Positions 1-11,424 of a DNA stretch of 64,000 nt are shown here, one piece after another (the stretch's first letter is position 1; the number at the start of each line of letters is the position of its first letter). Position numbers and translations under genes: made by a program. Source of the stretch: Labia minor (taxonomy: Eukaryota; Arthropoda; Insecta; Dermaptera; Spongiphoridae); contig OY720344.1 of the NCBI GenBank assembly GCA_963082975.1, forward strand, positions 64,694,546-64,758,545, read 5' to 3'. Under the pieces are notes generated by a model that worked only from the letters and a program-made list of their open reading frames with translations, searched no databases and was not told where the DNA came from.

Positions 1-362
1 GTAAAATAAAGTACATGAAAATGAGTGAAAACTAAACATACTATAAATTTAATATAACATAGATCTTGACATCAGAACAAGACCAGGTACGATAAAATTT
101 TCAATTATTTTCAGAAAAAAAAAACATTATTATTAGTTATAAACTGAAGGAGTGTCAGCATCTTAGGTTATTAACGGTAAATTGTAAATTCAAATTTTCT
201 AGAATTTATAACTAAACAGAGAATTTATTTATATAAATGTGATAAAATTATTTATTAAAATATTTTTTAAACCGTTACTACAAAGTTTTATTCCTCTATT
301 TAAAAACCAAAAAATAAATATTTTATCATAAATACCATTCAATTTTTTAAATTGTTTTAAAT

Positions 363-664
363 CATAGGTTTCCAAAGTGGTCTATTTTAACCTCCAAGGG
401 GTCCAAGGCTGCGAATAACAAATTTGGGGGTCCATGAAATGAAAATGGGGGTCTACGGAGGCCTAGGGGGTCGGTCAAAGATGGATGTCGTTTTTCCGAC
501 ATGGCTCTTGTCACATGTTTTGATTTTTTCCCAATATGTCTCTAAAAAAATAAAAAAATAAAAGGTAAATCGTTTATAAAACATCAAAATCAATTTAGGG
601 GGTCTACCCAGAACCGAAAAACATGCCAAGGGGTCTACGACAAGAAAAAGTTTGGGAATCTATG
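363..664. mobile_element. hAT-type MITE with intact 8-bp target duplication
   Basis: The element is about 302 bp. It starts CATAGGTTTCCAAAG, and its right end read on the other strand starts CATAGATTCCCAAACT, so the ends form an imperfect terminal inverted repeat of the common hAT 'GGTTCCCAAACT' kind. The 8-bp sequence TTTTAAAT flanks it on both sides (355-362 and 665-672), which is the duplication length made by hAT transposases. The interior is GC-richer than its surroundings, with runs such as GGGGGTCTAC, and has no open frame. It is a non-autonomous copy. The perfect duplication makes the boundaries secure; the superfamily is inferred from the duplication length and end sequence. Confidence 0.85.
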
Positions 665-672
665 TTTTAAAT

Positions 673-1570
673 GGTTAGTCTATCAATTCATAAAATGTAT
701 TAGTAAAATTTTTATTAGAATAATCTCAACATTTATAAAAGAATTATTAGTCATTCATATTTCTATATAAAAAATATCTAATTTTTAAATTAATTTCAAG
801 CTGCCAATTTACAATTTTATTATAAAACATAAACAAAACAAATATTTCATTTAGATATTTTTTTTTATTTGATGTTTTTCTAAACATTTATTGTAACTTT
901 AAACATTTTTATTCTCTCGATTTGACATTAAAATGCATTTTATTCTATAAGAATGACATCTGAGTTAAAACGAGATGTCAAATCAACTTTACAAAAAGTT
1001 CGATTTGTTTTTTTATCAATTTATACATCCATATATATACCTGCCGATATATGCATATTCGTATATGTAAATAGGCGAATATTCTGACCAGATAAATCGT
1101 AAATTATTCCTGCCCTTCGCACACACCCTACTCCTCTATACCCCATCTTTCTCCCGAACCATTCTATTTCAAATTTCTCTATATATTATAGACCATGCAT
1201 AGAGTTTACCTAAAAGATACAATGGTAAGTGTTGGTTTTCGATTTAGAGAAGGTATTCCGATAAATCTTTATGGACCACCTTTGCCATTTCCACAATCCA
1301 CTTCTCTAACACAAATAATATAGTTCTTTGTGAAATTTAATAATATACAAAAAGGTATCCTATAATTCAGAGATGAAAACCCTTCCGGTTTATTTTAATC
1401 GAACAATAATTTAAATCGTATATCTTTTCAAATATATATATATTGCTTAAAATGTTTTTTTAATCTAAAGTTGTGTGTATATTTAATTTAAACTATTATA
1501 TAAAATAAAATAAATTCAGAGTATTGGAAAATAAAATACTTCTTAAAATTAATGAATTATAATGGCGGAA
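673..1570. other. AT-rich non-coding stretch
   Basis: No open frame, RNA gene or repeat was recognised. A slightly GC-richer patch at 1080-1190, with pyrimidine tracts such as CCTACTCCTCTATACCCC, is unexplained. Confidence 0.6.
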
Positions 1571-1573
1571 GTT

Positions 1574-1807
1574 GTTTAAAATAATTGGAGGAAGAACTTA
1601 GAGAAAGGGCAGCTTCAAGCATCAAGTTCTGTTTGGCATTACAGAGAGCAAGACGCCTCACCGCTCTCTATCAATATAACGCCTATACAAAGGACTAGTT
1701 TGAATGTTACTGCTCCATTACATAACGTTACAACTTGGAACTTGAAGCTTGAAATTGCTTTCCGTGTAGTTGTAGGCAAAGTTATTACTGTTGGACTCAC
1801 TGTATAA
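1574..1807 (+). other. Possible coding remnant or exon, unresolved strand
   Basis: This balanced-composition island in AT-rich DNA is open on the plus strand for about 75 codons without an internal stop, ending at the TAA near 1805. It includes stretches such as SVWHYREQDASPLSINI and HNVTTWNLKLEIAF. The codons are varied and lack the AT bias of the surroundings. The minus strand is also open for about 60 codons. A perfect GTGAGT donor motif sits on the minus strand at 1811-1816, preceded by AAG, but the minus-strand sequence just upstream is closed by stops. I recognise no protein family. It may be an exon, an old transposon fragment or a conserved non-coding element. Confidence 0.25.
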
Positions 1808-1960
1808 CTCACCTTGGCTATTTCCACTTCTTATTAGATATAAATTATAAAATTTTGAGAAGTATGATATAAACTATAATTTTCCTATATAGTTATTTTC
1901 TATTTATCTTTTAGTATTCAAGAATCTATTATTAAAAATTTTTTTTATTAATTTTCCAGT

Positions 1961-2034
1961 GTTCGAGGAATTCAGGTGCTCCAGACTGCAAATCATACAC
2001 CATTCGCCCTCGGAAATCCCCGATATTCATATAA
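1961..2034 (+). other. Possible short exon after a good acceptor
   Basis: A 75-base GC-balanced island begins directly after a pyrimidine-rich tract ending TTTTCCAG, a plausible splice acceptor on the plus strand. Several frames are open over so short a distance, so the reading frame cannot be chosen; one gives CSRNSGAPDCKSYTIRPRK followed by a stop near 2034. The minus strand is also open. If it is an exon it could be the last one of a plus-strand gene starting further left. No family is recognised. Confidence 0.22.
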
Positions 2035-2040
2035 AGATGC

Positions 2041-4720
2041 ATTTAATTGTAATTTTAATTATTTTGAGAACAATGAAAATATAATGCTTTTAGGTCTGAT
2101 TCCATAACTAAAGAAAAAAAAAATCAAAGAAAGTCCTTTTATCTTATTTATTATTTGTTTCAAATATTAATATCTCTTCATTTACTAAAGAGAAGACACC
2201 TATACTACCTAGTTCTTGCCAATGAAGATTAAAAATAAAAAAAAAAAATTTCATATATAAAGAAAAAAAAGAAAAAAAATCTTGAAATTAATTTAATAGA
2301 AGAAAAGACTGAGAATTATTTATACTCTCTCTTATATAATATATATTATGTAGATTAATAAGAGAGAAAAAAAAAACTCAAAAAAAAAATCTTTTAAAAT
2401 AGTCAAACTTTAAAAATTTAGACAAGATCTCACTTAAATATTCAATTCGAAAATATATTAAAAATTCCCTTCTTTTGTTCTTTTAAACTTCAAACCTAAT
2501 AAAATCAAATTTAATAATTTCCCAAATGGGATTTTATAACCCCACAGACAAATTCTAATAGAAAAAACCTTTACTTTTTATTTTTTAAATTTTACCTAAA
2601 TAATTCTACTTTTGTAAAAAAAAATAAATTTCAAAATAATAATTATGAATATTACTTTATTTTTAAAATTATTATTTATAATATTATATATAATAATTGT
2701 GTTTATAAAGTTTTGAAAAATTAAATTTTTCAATGTATTCTTTTTTAAAGACTAAGTATTGACTGAAAATTTTATTTGATTTATTTTTTTAATTGTTATT
2801 TATAAATAGCTAAAGTTGGATTTATAATGAATCACACTTAAAAATTATAAGTAAATCTAAATATTTTATTAAGAATCATCTGTCTCTAAATTAATTATTA
2901 AATTTTTTAATATTTTATATAAATGTAATATTATTTATTATAATACAATTATTATATTATTGTTTAGTTTCGTTAAATTGTTTCTGTGTTCATATAAAAA
3001 AATTATAAATATTTATAGTAGAATTTATGAAAAAAAAATCTTTTATCATTTATTTCTAAGGGTCATCAATTCAGAACCTATTCCTGTAAGGTTATATTGG
3101 TAATTTTAAAAAGTAAATTAGAATCAAAAAAAGAAACTATAAATTGCTCAACTAAATTTAGATTTAAGATTTTAAGTATTAATTTAGTTTATTTAGTTAA
3201 AATAATACATTTCAGTTTGCAATTATGGGAGGAATGAGAATTATCACTTGATTATATTTTGAAATTTTCTTAATCAATTTTCATTTTAAATATTGTTGAT
3301 TTTTTATTTGTTAAATAAAACATGAAATATTTATTTTCAAGAAGTTTGTATAATTAACGATCAATCTTTATGGTACAAAAACAAAAAATATAAAAGTGTA
3401 TCTAATCATAACTAAAATTGTTACTTGTTTATTGAATTTTGTTATACATAATTTCTCTAAACAATAGAAATTTTAACTTAACGATTTTTTTTGAGTATTT
3501 ATGTGTAAATGTACTCGGTGATTTTGTAGAATATTATTATTGTTTACTGGTTCAAAAAATTTTGTTTTTAATTTAGTTCAAACTTTCACGATGAGTAATA
3601 ATGAAATTCGGACAAGATTTTATTTTTGAAAAATATTACACGCCCACTTGGTAAACATGGGTGGAGATTAGAGGTAAGGATGGGTTGGAGGCTCAGGATT
3701 GGACAAATCCATGGAGGACGGGAGTTTAGGTGAACGTGTTGCAAGATTACATAGGGCGGATGCATGATTAAAAATTTAGAGATGGAATGCGCTTAAAAAT
3801 TTTTCTCCTTCATTTGTTGGTAGTTAATAAAAAATATATACAAATTTTAAGTAACTCAATGGAATTAATTAGATTTTCGAAATCTACATATCAATTAAAT
3901 GAAAATTTAATTTTTTATATTAGAAAGGCAAGTTATTTTTGTGTAAATATAACAATTTTCAAATAATAAATAGCATTTTGTGTATTTTTAATAGACTAAT
4001 TGAATTGAAATCTATTACATTTTGTTTAAAAATCATTATATATATAATATATTTTCTTCAAATCCTTTTCCACTTGAATGAAATTACTTTTCTCTTTGGT
4101 GGGGTTGTCAACATATAGAAGAAAAAAAACACACTGAGAACCGGGAGAATTCAATTCAAATCGGACTTTCAAGGCTACTATAAACAAACAAAATGTTTGG
4201 AAAATAAAAATGCAATCCCAGTGAATCCCTTACATTAAAGAATGGTGGAGTATATTTCATTATTTGTTTTCTCAAAAAAGATTCTAAAACAGCCAAAGTG
4301 CTGATATCTTGAAAAATTTACTTTAGTTAAATATAATTTAGATTTTGACTTTTTTCTTTTAAAATAAACAAAAAATAAGTATTTTAATTTTATTCCAGTC
4401 CATCAGATTTAGGAGAACATCAAAAAGAAAACGACTATAAATTAAAAGTTTTATGGATAATAAATTACCAGTAAATAAAGTTATATTTTCTTTAAATGCA
4501 TAAATATCTCTAGTTATGTATCGCATATTTAAGTTTATTTAATATGGAGTTTTATATATATTTATTTTATATAAGGTTATTTACAATATATATATATATT
4601 GTAGTAAATTGATATTCATAAATGAGACAATTATTTGATTAATTTATTTTTTTTTTTAGTTTTCTTAAAAACAACAAATGTCTATAATATAAATATCAAA
4701 ACATTGCAATCATTCAAGCA
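2041..4720. other. AT-rich non-coding stretch
   Basis: The stretch is mostly homopolymer-rich A/T sequence with no supportable gene. An unexplained GC-richer patch at about 3640-3790 contains runs such as GGGTGGAGATTAGAGGTAAG. It has no long frame and no recognised repeat. Confidence 0.6.
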
Positions 4721-4725
4721 ATACT

Positions 4726-4770
4726 TCAGTGATTCTCAACCTGTGGGGTGCGAGAATTTCCAAAAGAAAA
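4726..4770 (+). mobile_element. Solo hAT-like terminus
   Basis: The sequence CAGTGATTCTCAACCTGTGG matches the general form of hAT (Charlie-like) 5' ends. No matching right end or 8-bp duplication was found nearby, so it is probably a truncated relic. Confidence 0.4.
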
Positions 4771-5472
4771 TATTATATTATTTAAAAATTACATTTACTT
4801 ATTGATTTATTATTTTTTAATACTTGAAAAAGCTATCAAGCTAACAAAATTATTGCTTATAGACAAGAACATTTGAAAAATGAGTAATAAACCCTTTTAT
4901 AGTTGCTCATTTTGAGGCAATTTACCCCGGTTCTCTTCAATATGAAAGTATTATTATTATTTATTATAATTTATTTCCAATTTTTTGTTTTTATATTTAT
5001 ATGAGTACCATGCTTTCTCGATTTTATTTTATTTATTGGTTTGATTTGAAATATTGAATCTTGACAAAAATCACTTAAATTTAATTATATAATATAATAG
5101 TTTATAAAATAAAAATTTAGATGCACCGCTGATATTATTAATAAATTTTTTTTATTAATTTAATAATTTTTACTTTTACTTTATATTTTATATGACAATC
5201 AATTTTGTTTACTTTCGCTTTAAGTGAAGAGGAATGAATTGAAATATTGAATCTTGACACAATTCATTCAATATAATTTATTTTTATTCTTATGTACGAA
5301 CCACTAGAATTATTCATTTCTGAATTAATTTGTTTAATATAAATTTATGAAATGTTTATTTATTTTACTTATTTAGTATTATTCATATAATTGTTCTAAA
5401 TTTATTTTAATTGAGTACTATAATTCCAGTATTCGCATATGGATATGAGTTAAGTTTTTGTATAATATGTAG

Positions 5473-5600
5473 TACCGGGACCCCGAGCCTCGGCTCGGTA
5501 CTTAAGTTAAAAAAAATGATTCATTATTATTGGGTTTGGCTGGTAATATTAATACCTGGGACACCGAGCTGTCGCTCGACCCTTTAAAAAATATTAATCT
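5473..5600 (-). repeat. Two repeat ends with GC-rich hairpins
   Basis: Two related termini lie close together. One, at 5473, reads TACCGGGACCCCGAGCCTCG and holds the palindrome CGAGCCTCGGCTCG. The other, at about 5552, reads TACCTGGGACACCGAGCTGT and holds a looser palindrome. A second copy of each is at 6989 and about 6452. A short hairpin a few bases from the terminus is the arrangement of a Helitron 3' end read on the minus strand. Confidence 0.45.
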
Positions 5601-6237
5601 ACAATTAATTATTTATTACAATTATTAAATGTTGCATCATTGCATCAATCTGATTAAAATGAATTGAACTGGGGTCCTCAATAATACAAACAAACAATTT
5701 TAGCTAGCATAATAAGATTAATCCAAGTAATATCGTCTATTTCTATTCGACACTATTTTCAGTTATGAAATGAACAGTCAGTAGAGAGTAAAAAAATTGT
5801 AATTGAAGACCGTTGTTTTTAAAAATAATTAAATTATTTTATAGATTATAAAATAAAAATTATTGTATTAACATTAAAAATATTGAAATAAAAAAATAAT
5901 AGTTTGATTTAATAAACTAAAATATTATAAACATTTTTAATGTGAATTTCTCAGGGAGGTAGGGAGCCCAATTCATTTAACCATCCATGTTGTATAAGGA
6001 ATCTTAATTTCTTAACACTCCGTTTTTTCAAATTTAAAATAGAGGGAGAGAAAGAGTTTCAATTATATTCGAATAATCTATATATTCTATATATGAGTAT
6101 TTTTTTTCTTCTGAATTTAATACCAAGTTGATTTTCAAAATTTTCTATTCTTTATGCATATGATTGATTACATGTGTTAAAATTTAAACAAATTCAAATA
6201 TTCTAATTTATAAATTTATATAAAATTTAATATTATT

Positions 6238-6352
6238 TTTTCGAGACTAATGGCAAATACCGGTGGCCCTAGTCAGAGCAAGAGAAGACTCCTTTTGGTA
6301 GCGGCCCAGTCGATGATGTTATATGGATCGGAGATTTGGGCTTTACAACTAT
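6238..6352 (+). pseudogene. LINE reverse transcriptase fragment
   Basis: About 38 codons on the plus strand read NTGGPSQSKRRLLLVAAQSM followed by MLYGSEIWALQ. This is the conserved block after the RT palm in R1- and I-type LINEs, where NIGGP-x3-RR and LLYGxxIWA are typical. Nothing else of the element is preserved on either side. It is a short, dead remnant. Confidence 0.7.
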
Positions 6353-6451
6353 ATTTTAAGTGAAAAAATGATTTCTTGGTTATATAAAAATTAAAATATG
6401 ATTCTTTATATCTTTATTATACAGAAAAGTAGGCGTGTTAATATAAAATAT

Positions 6452-6500
6452 ATACCTGGGACACCGAACTATCACTCGACCCTTTAACCAATTTATACAA
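6452..6500 (-). repeat. Repeat terminus with hairpin, second copy
   Basis: This is a diverged copy of the terminus at about 5552 (ACCTGGGACACCGA, then ...CTCGACCCTTTAA). The other end of its element was not identified. Confidence 0.4.
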
Positions 6501-7081
6501 TTTATTTTTATATACTTTAAAAATTTTACAATTTTTTAATTATTTATTATAATTGTTAAATGGGATTTCTAAAAATGACCCATTAAAAATTTGTTTCCTA
6601 AAATGTTTCAAATTAATTAAAATAAATTGTATAAATGTTCATTTATAAAATCTATATATCTGTGAGTTTGTTTTTCGATTTTTTAAATTTTGATTTTGGA
6701 TTCGATTAGAGCTTAAAATGTGTAAATGTAAAGTGGTCTTGGTTTTTTTAAAATTCGTTTGGGAACATGGTCAAATCGGCAGTCAAAGTTGAAAATTCCC
6801 CATATATTATAACTACTGTAATTAGTATTATTATAATGTAAAATTATAAAGAAAAAATGTTTAGACATTATTATAGACATTTTCATTCTGTAAATTAAAT
6901 AATTTTATTTCATTTAAATAAATATCTATTTTTAAATATTTTTTTCTCTCTACATTATTTATCTAATTCTCACAATATATTAAGATCATACCGGGACCCC
7001 GAGCCTCGGCTCTGTAATTAAGTTAAAAAAAAAAATTCATTATTATTGATAAATATATATCGTAATTTATAATTATAAAAT

Positions 7082-7223
7082 ATTATTAAAATATATATTT
7101 TTAATTTTATTTCGAAATTAAATAAAAAATTTTAAAATATTTTAAATATAAAAAAAATATATATTTTTAATTTTATTTCGAAATTAAATAAAAAATTTTA
7201 AAATATTTTAAATATAAAAAAAA
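7082..7223. repeat. Tandem duplication of an about 68-bp AT-rich unit
   Basis: The unit beginning ATATATTTTTAATTTTATTT and running through TTTTAAAATATTTTAAATAT occurs twice back to back here. A diverged third copy is at about 7629-7712. The first two copies are nearly identical, so this duplication is recent. Confidence 0.8.
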
Positions 7224-7450
7224 TATTAATACAATATTCTTTAAAAAAAGGCGGGAGTCAAATTTCAATATAAATGTCATTTGTGATGTCATCAATATAT
7301 AAATTAATAATAAATAATATTTATAAATATTAAATTTAATAAAAGAACAATGAATAAATAAATATAAAATAGTAATTTATTAAAATGTAAACAATAGATA
7401 AAAAGAAAAAAAATAACAAATTCATTATTTTCATTTTCATTTTTTAAATA

Positions 7451-7520
7451 ACGATTCACCCGGAGAGTTTCGAACCGACGAAATCCACTCGTTAAAACAT
7501 CACTTTACCATCTGGACTAA
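7451..7520 (-). repeat. tRNA-like module with Pol III box motifs
   Basis: Read on the minus strand, TAGTCCAGATGG fits the A-box consensus (TRGYNNARNNGG) exactly. About 30 bases later GGTTCGAAACTC fits the B-box. The cloverleaf arms are not well paired and the interior contains TTTT, so a working tRNA is unlikely. It is better read as a tRNA-derived (SINE-like) head inside the surrounding repeat. Confidence 0.6.
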
Positions 7521-8038
7521 TATATTTAGATAAAAAGTTGTCATTTTTTTACTGTCTTAGCAGGCAGATTTGATGTTTTTTATTTTATTTTTTTTTTTTT
7601 GAGAGAGATTAATAAATATCTATATATATTTTATTAAAAATAAATATTTTTAATTTTATTTCGAAATTAAATAATAAATTTTAAAATATTTTAAATAAAA
7701 AAAAATATTAATACAAATAAAAATGGAGGCCAATTTTGACGTTTTCCATATATAATTTTCAATTAAGAAATTAATAATGAAGCTGAATGTTTCAAGAGAT
7801 ATCATCAATAAAACTTAATTTTTCTTTATAAATACTATATCTAGTGTAAATTTGAAAAAAATCGTTAGAGCGGTTTTTGAGAACCAATATATATAGATAG
7901 ATAGATATATACAATTTTAGCTAGCATAATAAGATAAGATATCATTATATATAGTAATATTTAAAATTTAACAAAACTTTTTTTTAATTTTTATTAACGT
8001 TGATAAGAAAATTGTCATATTTTTAAGAATTTACTTAC

Positions 8039-8209
8039 CTCGATGATGTCGACATGCGGTGAAGCATTCCTTGGTTCTTTGAGGATAATTCTGTTGGTCA
8101 CAAAAGGACTCCAGTACAATTCTGCCGTCGGGCTCGGCACATCTCACCTGCCTCTGACGTCGGCCCTCGCCACAACCCCCAGCGGATGCTGAACAGGAGC
8201 CCCATGCGG
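8039..8209 (-). CDS. Exon encoding one thrombospondin type-1 repeat
   Basis: This internal exon codes for a single TSP1 domain of an extracellular or secreted protein. The acceptor is TTTTATTTTACAG (exon begins at 8209) and the donor is GAG|GTAAGTAA after 8039. Both introns are phase 1, so the 171-base exon (57 codons) is symmetric, as shuffled extracellular modules usually are. The residues read W-G-S-C-S-x5-G-C-G-E-G-R-R-x-R-x-V-R-C, then six-cysteine spacing ending in KECFTACRHHRG. This is the WxxCSxxCGxGxxxRxxxC pattern, with two extra residues before the Gly-Cys-Gly. The family could be ADAMTS-like, papilin or THSD7-like, and the single domain does not decide. The candidate first exon at 12580-12729 is in the right orientation and phase to belong to it. 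Confidence 0.88.
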
Positions 8210-8214
8210 CTGTA

Positions 8215-10590
8215 AAATAAAAAAACAAAACAAAAATCGTTTTAACATCTCTCCAATGTTTCGGAACTTAAACAAATATGATTATCGGAAATCAATACAC
8301 ATATTTGCAAAATAAAAAATAAACTAGAGAAATTATTATTAAAAGTTGGTAGTTACTTATAAATTTTTGATAAAAAAAAAAATTAACATTTTTTTCATAT
8401 TAAAAGAAAGCTTGAAATTGATTAAAAATTAAATGAGTGGGAATCAATCTACTTCAATTTTAATTATAATCATTTTGAACTCAATTCTAAAAAATAAAAC
8501 CCAATTTAGAGAATATTTTTTATTACTTTTTTGTATGAGTTTTAAACTACATGATAATGTCTCTTTCACAATAAAAGTAAAATAAAAAAATCAATTGAAA
8601 ATTTAATGAGAAAGTTTTTGTTAGATTTAAAAAAGATCGAGTCATTTACCAAAAGGGTCTTAGGCAAATATGCCTAATGAGTGGGAAAGTGATATCTCAT
8701 GTTAGTCTGAAGTATTTAAAAGCACAACTGAATGGAAAAATATTAATGAAAAACTAAGGAAAAGTGAAGTGTTAAGGAAAGGGAAAATTAAGAATATATA
8801 TTTTAAAAAATACCCGTTATAGATAATTTTTTATACTTATTCCTATCTATCTTTTTATTTTTATTTTTTAATATTTTTATCTTACTAGGAAGAGATTAGT
8901 AAAGTGACTGATTTGAAAAAAAGTATTTTATATCAAAATAAATTAAATATTTAAAAAAAAATCCCATAATATTTAAAAACAAATATTTTTAAGTGAAATG
9001 TGTTTTTTTTTTAATGAATATTTTGATAATACCAAGCCTTGGTTAAAATCATGTTTATTAATAAGATATCACGTTTAATTTTAAAACAGATATAAATATA
9101 GTTTAACATCCAGGAGTAAGAATTTCGAAATAAGCCCCACCCTTAAAACCTTTTCAGAATAAAAAAGAAAAAAAACATATATCCATATTTATTTATTAAT
9201 ATAATAAGAATTTAATATTATTTAAGACAAATTATACATACTACATTCTACATACAATATTTTTTTATTATAATTATTATACGGTTGTCATTGCCTATGG
9301 ATAGTGTTCCAGTTCTCCTCCCTCTTTTGCATTAAATCAACAGAACTCCGCAATATTTTATTGGATATAATATGAAATTTAGTCATGATTGAATTGCAAT
9401 TCTCTACCTTATGATAATATGAAATATGAAATAAATCATTAAATTATTAATATTTTAATTCACTCTGTTGGCTATAAAAAGAATATATTTTTATTAATAT
9501 TAAAGAATAGAAATATTTGAAAAAATATAAATGAGAGAAAATAGTTTAATGAATTTATTACACATTAATTTAATATATATATTTTAAATATGGAATTAGA
9601 AATAGGAATATTTAAAGTTATGTTTAAATCAATATATAATTCATAAATAATAAAAATTCTTACATTATTAATAGTTTAATTAAGAGTTTTATAACCTTTA
9701 ATAATAGAATAGATGATATATCTTTTTTTCAATAATTTAATTTGTTGGACTTAAATTAAACTAAAATTACAACTTAATAAATATACATAATAAAGTGAAT
9801 TAAAAATGTATCATTTAATTTATAAAATCATTGGCATTGTTTTCTCGAAAGGGCACTAGAAAAAACCATATAACATATTTGTATAATTTGCTTAAATAGG
9901 GAACAAGCATAATCTTGTTCTTATTTCTAGAATATGGCACAATTAATTTATATAATAAAATTAATAATATCTGTAACTAATCCTAATCACACACACAATT
10001 ATTGTATTAAATTTAATTTATTATTATGATTATGTTATTATTTATTTATTTGTTATATATTTTTTTTTCTTAAAATTCAAATAAATTCTTTGATGTTTTT
10101 CAATTCATACTGAAGAAAGAAAAAGAAAATAAAAATCACATCGAAATTGATATAAACAATAAAAATTTATAGTAAATAAAAAAAAGTACTTTAATATAAG
10201 TTGCCAAGATAAGCATAAAATTTGCAGATCCTAAAAATAAAAGAATAATAAGATTGGATTTTCTTTAGGTTTATAACATGATTGCCTTTGAGCAATTTCA
10301 TGATTGAAAAAAAACGCAAAAAGGGTAAAAATCTAAAGAGAGGACACACACAATATGGAGAGAAATTGATTGACATTTACTATGGGAATGGATGGGTTGG
10401 TTGTCTGTGTCCTGCTGTTCCAAAAAGAACTGTTCTAAAATAGAAATATGCTGGAGATAAAGGAGGGCAACAAACAGGAATAACAAGACAATCTGATAGA
10501 ATAAAAATATTTCTATTTAAATAACTAAAACGGGTAGTTTTTGAGTATTTGAAGGACACACACAGACAGACAGACATTGCCTTTTATATA
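8215..10590. other. AT-rich presumed intron
   Basis: The sequence lies between the TSP1 exon and a LINE fragment. I see only low-complexity AT sequence and short ORFs of biased composition (for example three overlapping minus-strand frames near 10200-10580). I judge none of these real. Confidence 0.55.
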
Positions 10591-10599
10591 TATAGATAT

Positions 10600-10970
10600 C
10601 TAGAGATGCATAGAGGTCATGCAATTCGTTGTTATGCAGTCTCCGCTATTCCCCCGGTGTCCTCATCTTTCTTGGGCCCATAAATGCTGGGAAGAATCCT
10701 ATTCTCAAATACTCTGAATCTACTCTCATCTCCCAGGGTTATAGACCATGCCTTCCACCCATATAATACAACAGAAAAAATAATTGTTTTATATATTTTA
10801 ATTTTGATCCCCTTTAATAATAATTTCCCGATTGCAACCTCGATTTAAATTCTTTGCAAATATTATTCGCTCTGATACTAATTATTTTGCATTATCACTA
10901 TTAATTTCAAACCCCATCACTTTTCCTGCCTCGATTATTTTTTTTATGCTACTTTAAATGTTATTAATTT
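10600..10970 (-). pseudogene. LINE pol fragment (end of RT and C-terminal region)
   Basis: The minus strand is homologous over its whole length to the plus-strand LINE at 60960-61400. It includes the region after the YADD motif (GQEVMGFEINSDNAK), the segment encoding FENRI and the block around IYGP with the CITTNCMTS shift product. Numerous stops and frameshifts interrupt it. It is a 5'-truncated, dead copy. Confidence 0.75.
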
Positions 10971-11045
10971 ATTTAAAAAAAAAACAAAGTAAACAAAATA
11001 AAAATAAAATATAAAGAGATTAGCATAACACTAAACTACTATAAA

Positions 11046-11419
11046 ATTAATAAATTTGTAAAAAAAATATATAATACTTAAAAAAAATTTGCCTTTGCAA
11101 GTTTCGAACTGAGAGTGCAAAGTCATAAGATAACGCCTTAGACGGTTCACCCACGAACCGCTTTTGTTTGCAAGTCTTCTATTACGATATATATCAAATT
11201 ATCGCCAGCAGTGCCTCTATGATCTAGCATTGTAACTAAACTATTTTTATTTAAATACCTCCCCCTGGACACACCTTACCAATTAGCGGTTTAATAAAAG
11301 AAGTCTGACATGCCCTGAGACCTACTGAATATGCATAAAAAATTTCATAAGAATCGGTCCAGCCGTTTCGGAGGAGTATCATTTCAAAGTTTTGTGACAC
11401 GAGAATTTTATATATAAGA
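11046..11419 (-). mobile_element. Truncated non-autonomous Helitron (5' part)
   Basis: On the minus strand the element starts at 11419 with TCTTATATATAAAATTCTCG, then TGTCACAAAACTTTG and CTCCTCCGAAACGGCTGG. This is the widely shared 5' end of arthropod Helitrons, preceded by A as expected for insertion between A and T. It matches the complete copy at 24548-25159 down to about 11046 and then stops, so the 3' hairpin end is missing. A tRNA-like module lies at 11091-11160. It has no coding capacity. Confidence 0.8.
11091..11160 (-). repeat. tRNA-like module inside a Helitron
   Basis: The minus strand reads GTGGGTGAACCGTCTAAGGC and then, after a spacer of tRNA length, AGTTCGAAAC. These look like a D-arm and a T-loop/B-box. 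The anticodon and acceptor stems do not pair convincingly. The same module sits at 24823-24892 in the complete copy, so it is part of the element. Confidence 0.5.
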
Positions 11420-11424
11420 TATAT

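Larger units (their letters stand above)
6989..7901 (-). mobile_element. Helitron-like non-autonomous element with a tRNA-like module
   Basis: On the minus strand the element seems to begin near 7901 with TCTATCTATATATATTGG, then GGTTCTCAAAAACCGCTC, which resembles insect Helitron 5' ends. It finishes near 6989 with the hairpin CGAGCCGAGGCTCG a few bases before the terminus. No coding capacity is present. Inside are two tandem copies and one separated copy of an about 70-bp AT-rich unit, and a tRNA-like module at 7451-7520. The exact ends are uncertain because the flanks are AT-rich, and no RepHel gene is present to confirm the class. Confidence 0.5.

Noticed and set aside
7451..7520. Functional tRNA gene
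   Set aside because: Box motifs are present but the stems do not pair and it is embedded in a repeat; kept only as a tRNA-like module.
7082..7712. CRISPR-like or satellite array
   Set aside because: Only three AT-rich copies, two directly adjacent and no regular spacers; explained as duplication inside a repeat.
10191..10577. Three overlapping minus-strand frames with Phe/Cys-rich products
   Set aside because: Mutually overlapping, no splice sites or domains, composition of translated AT-rich DNA.
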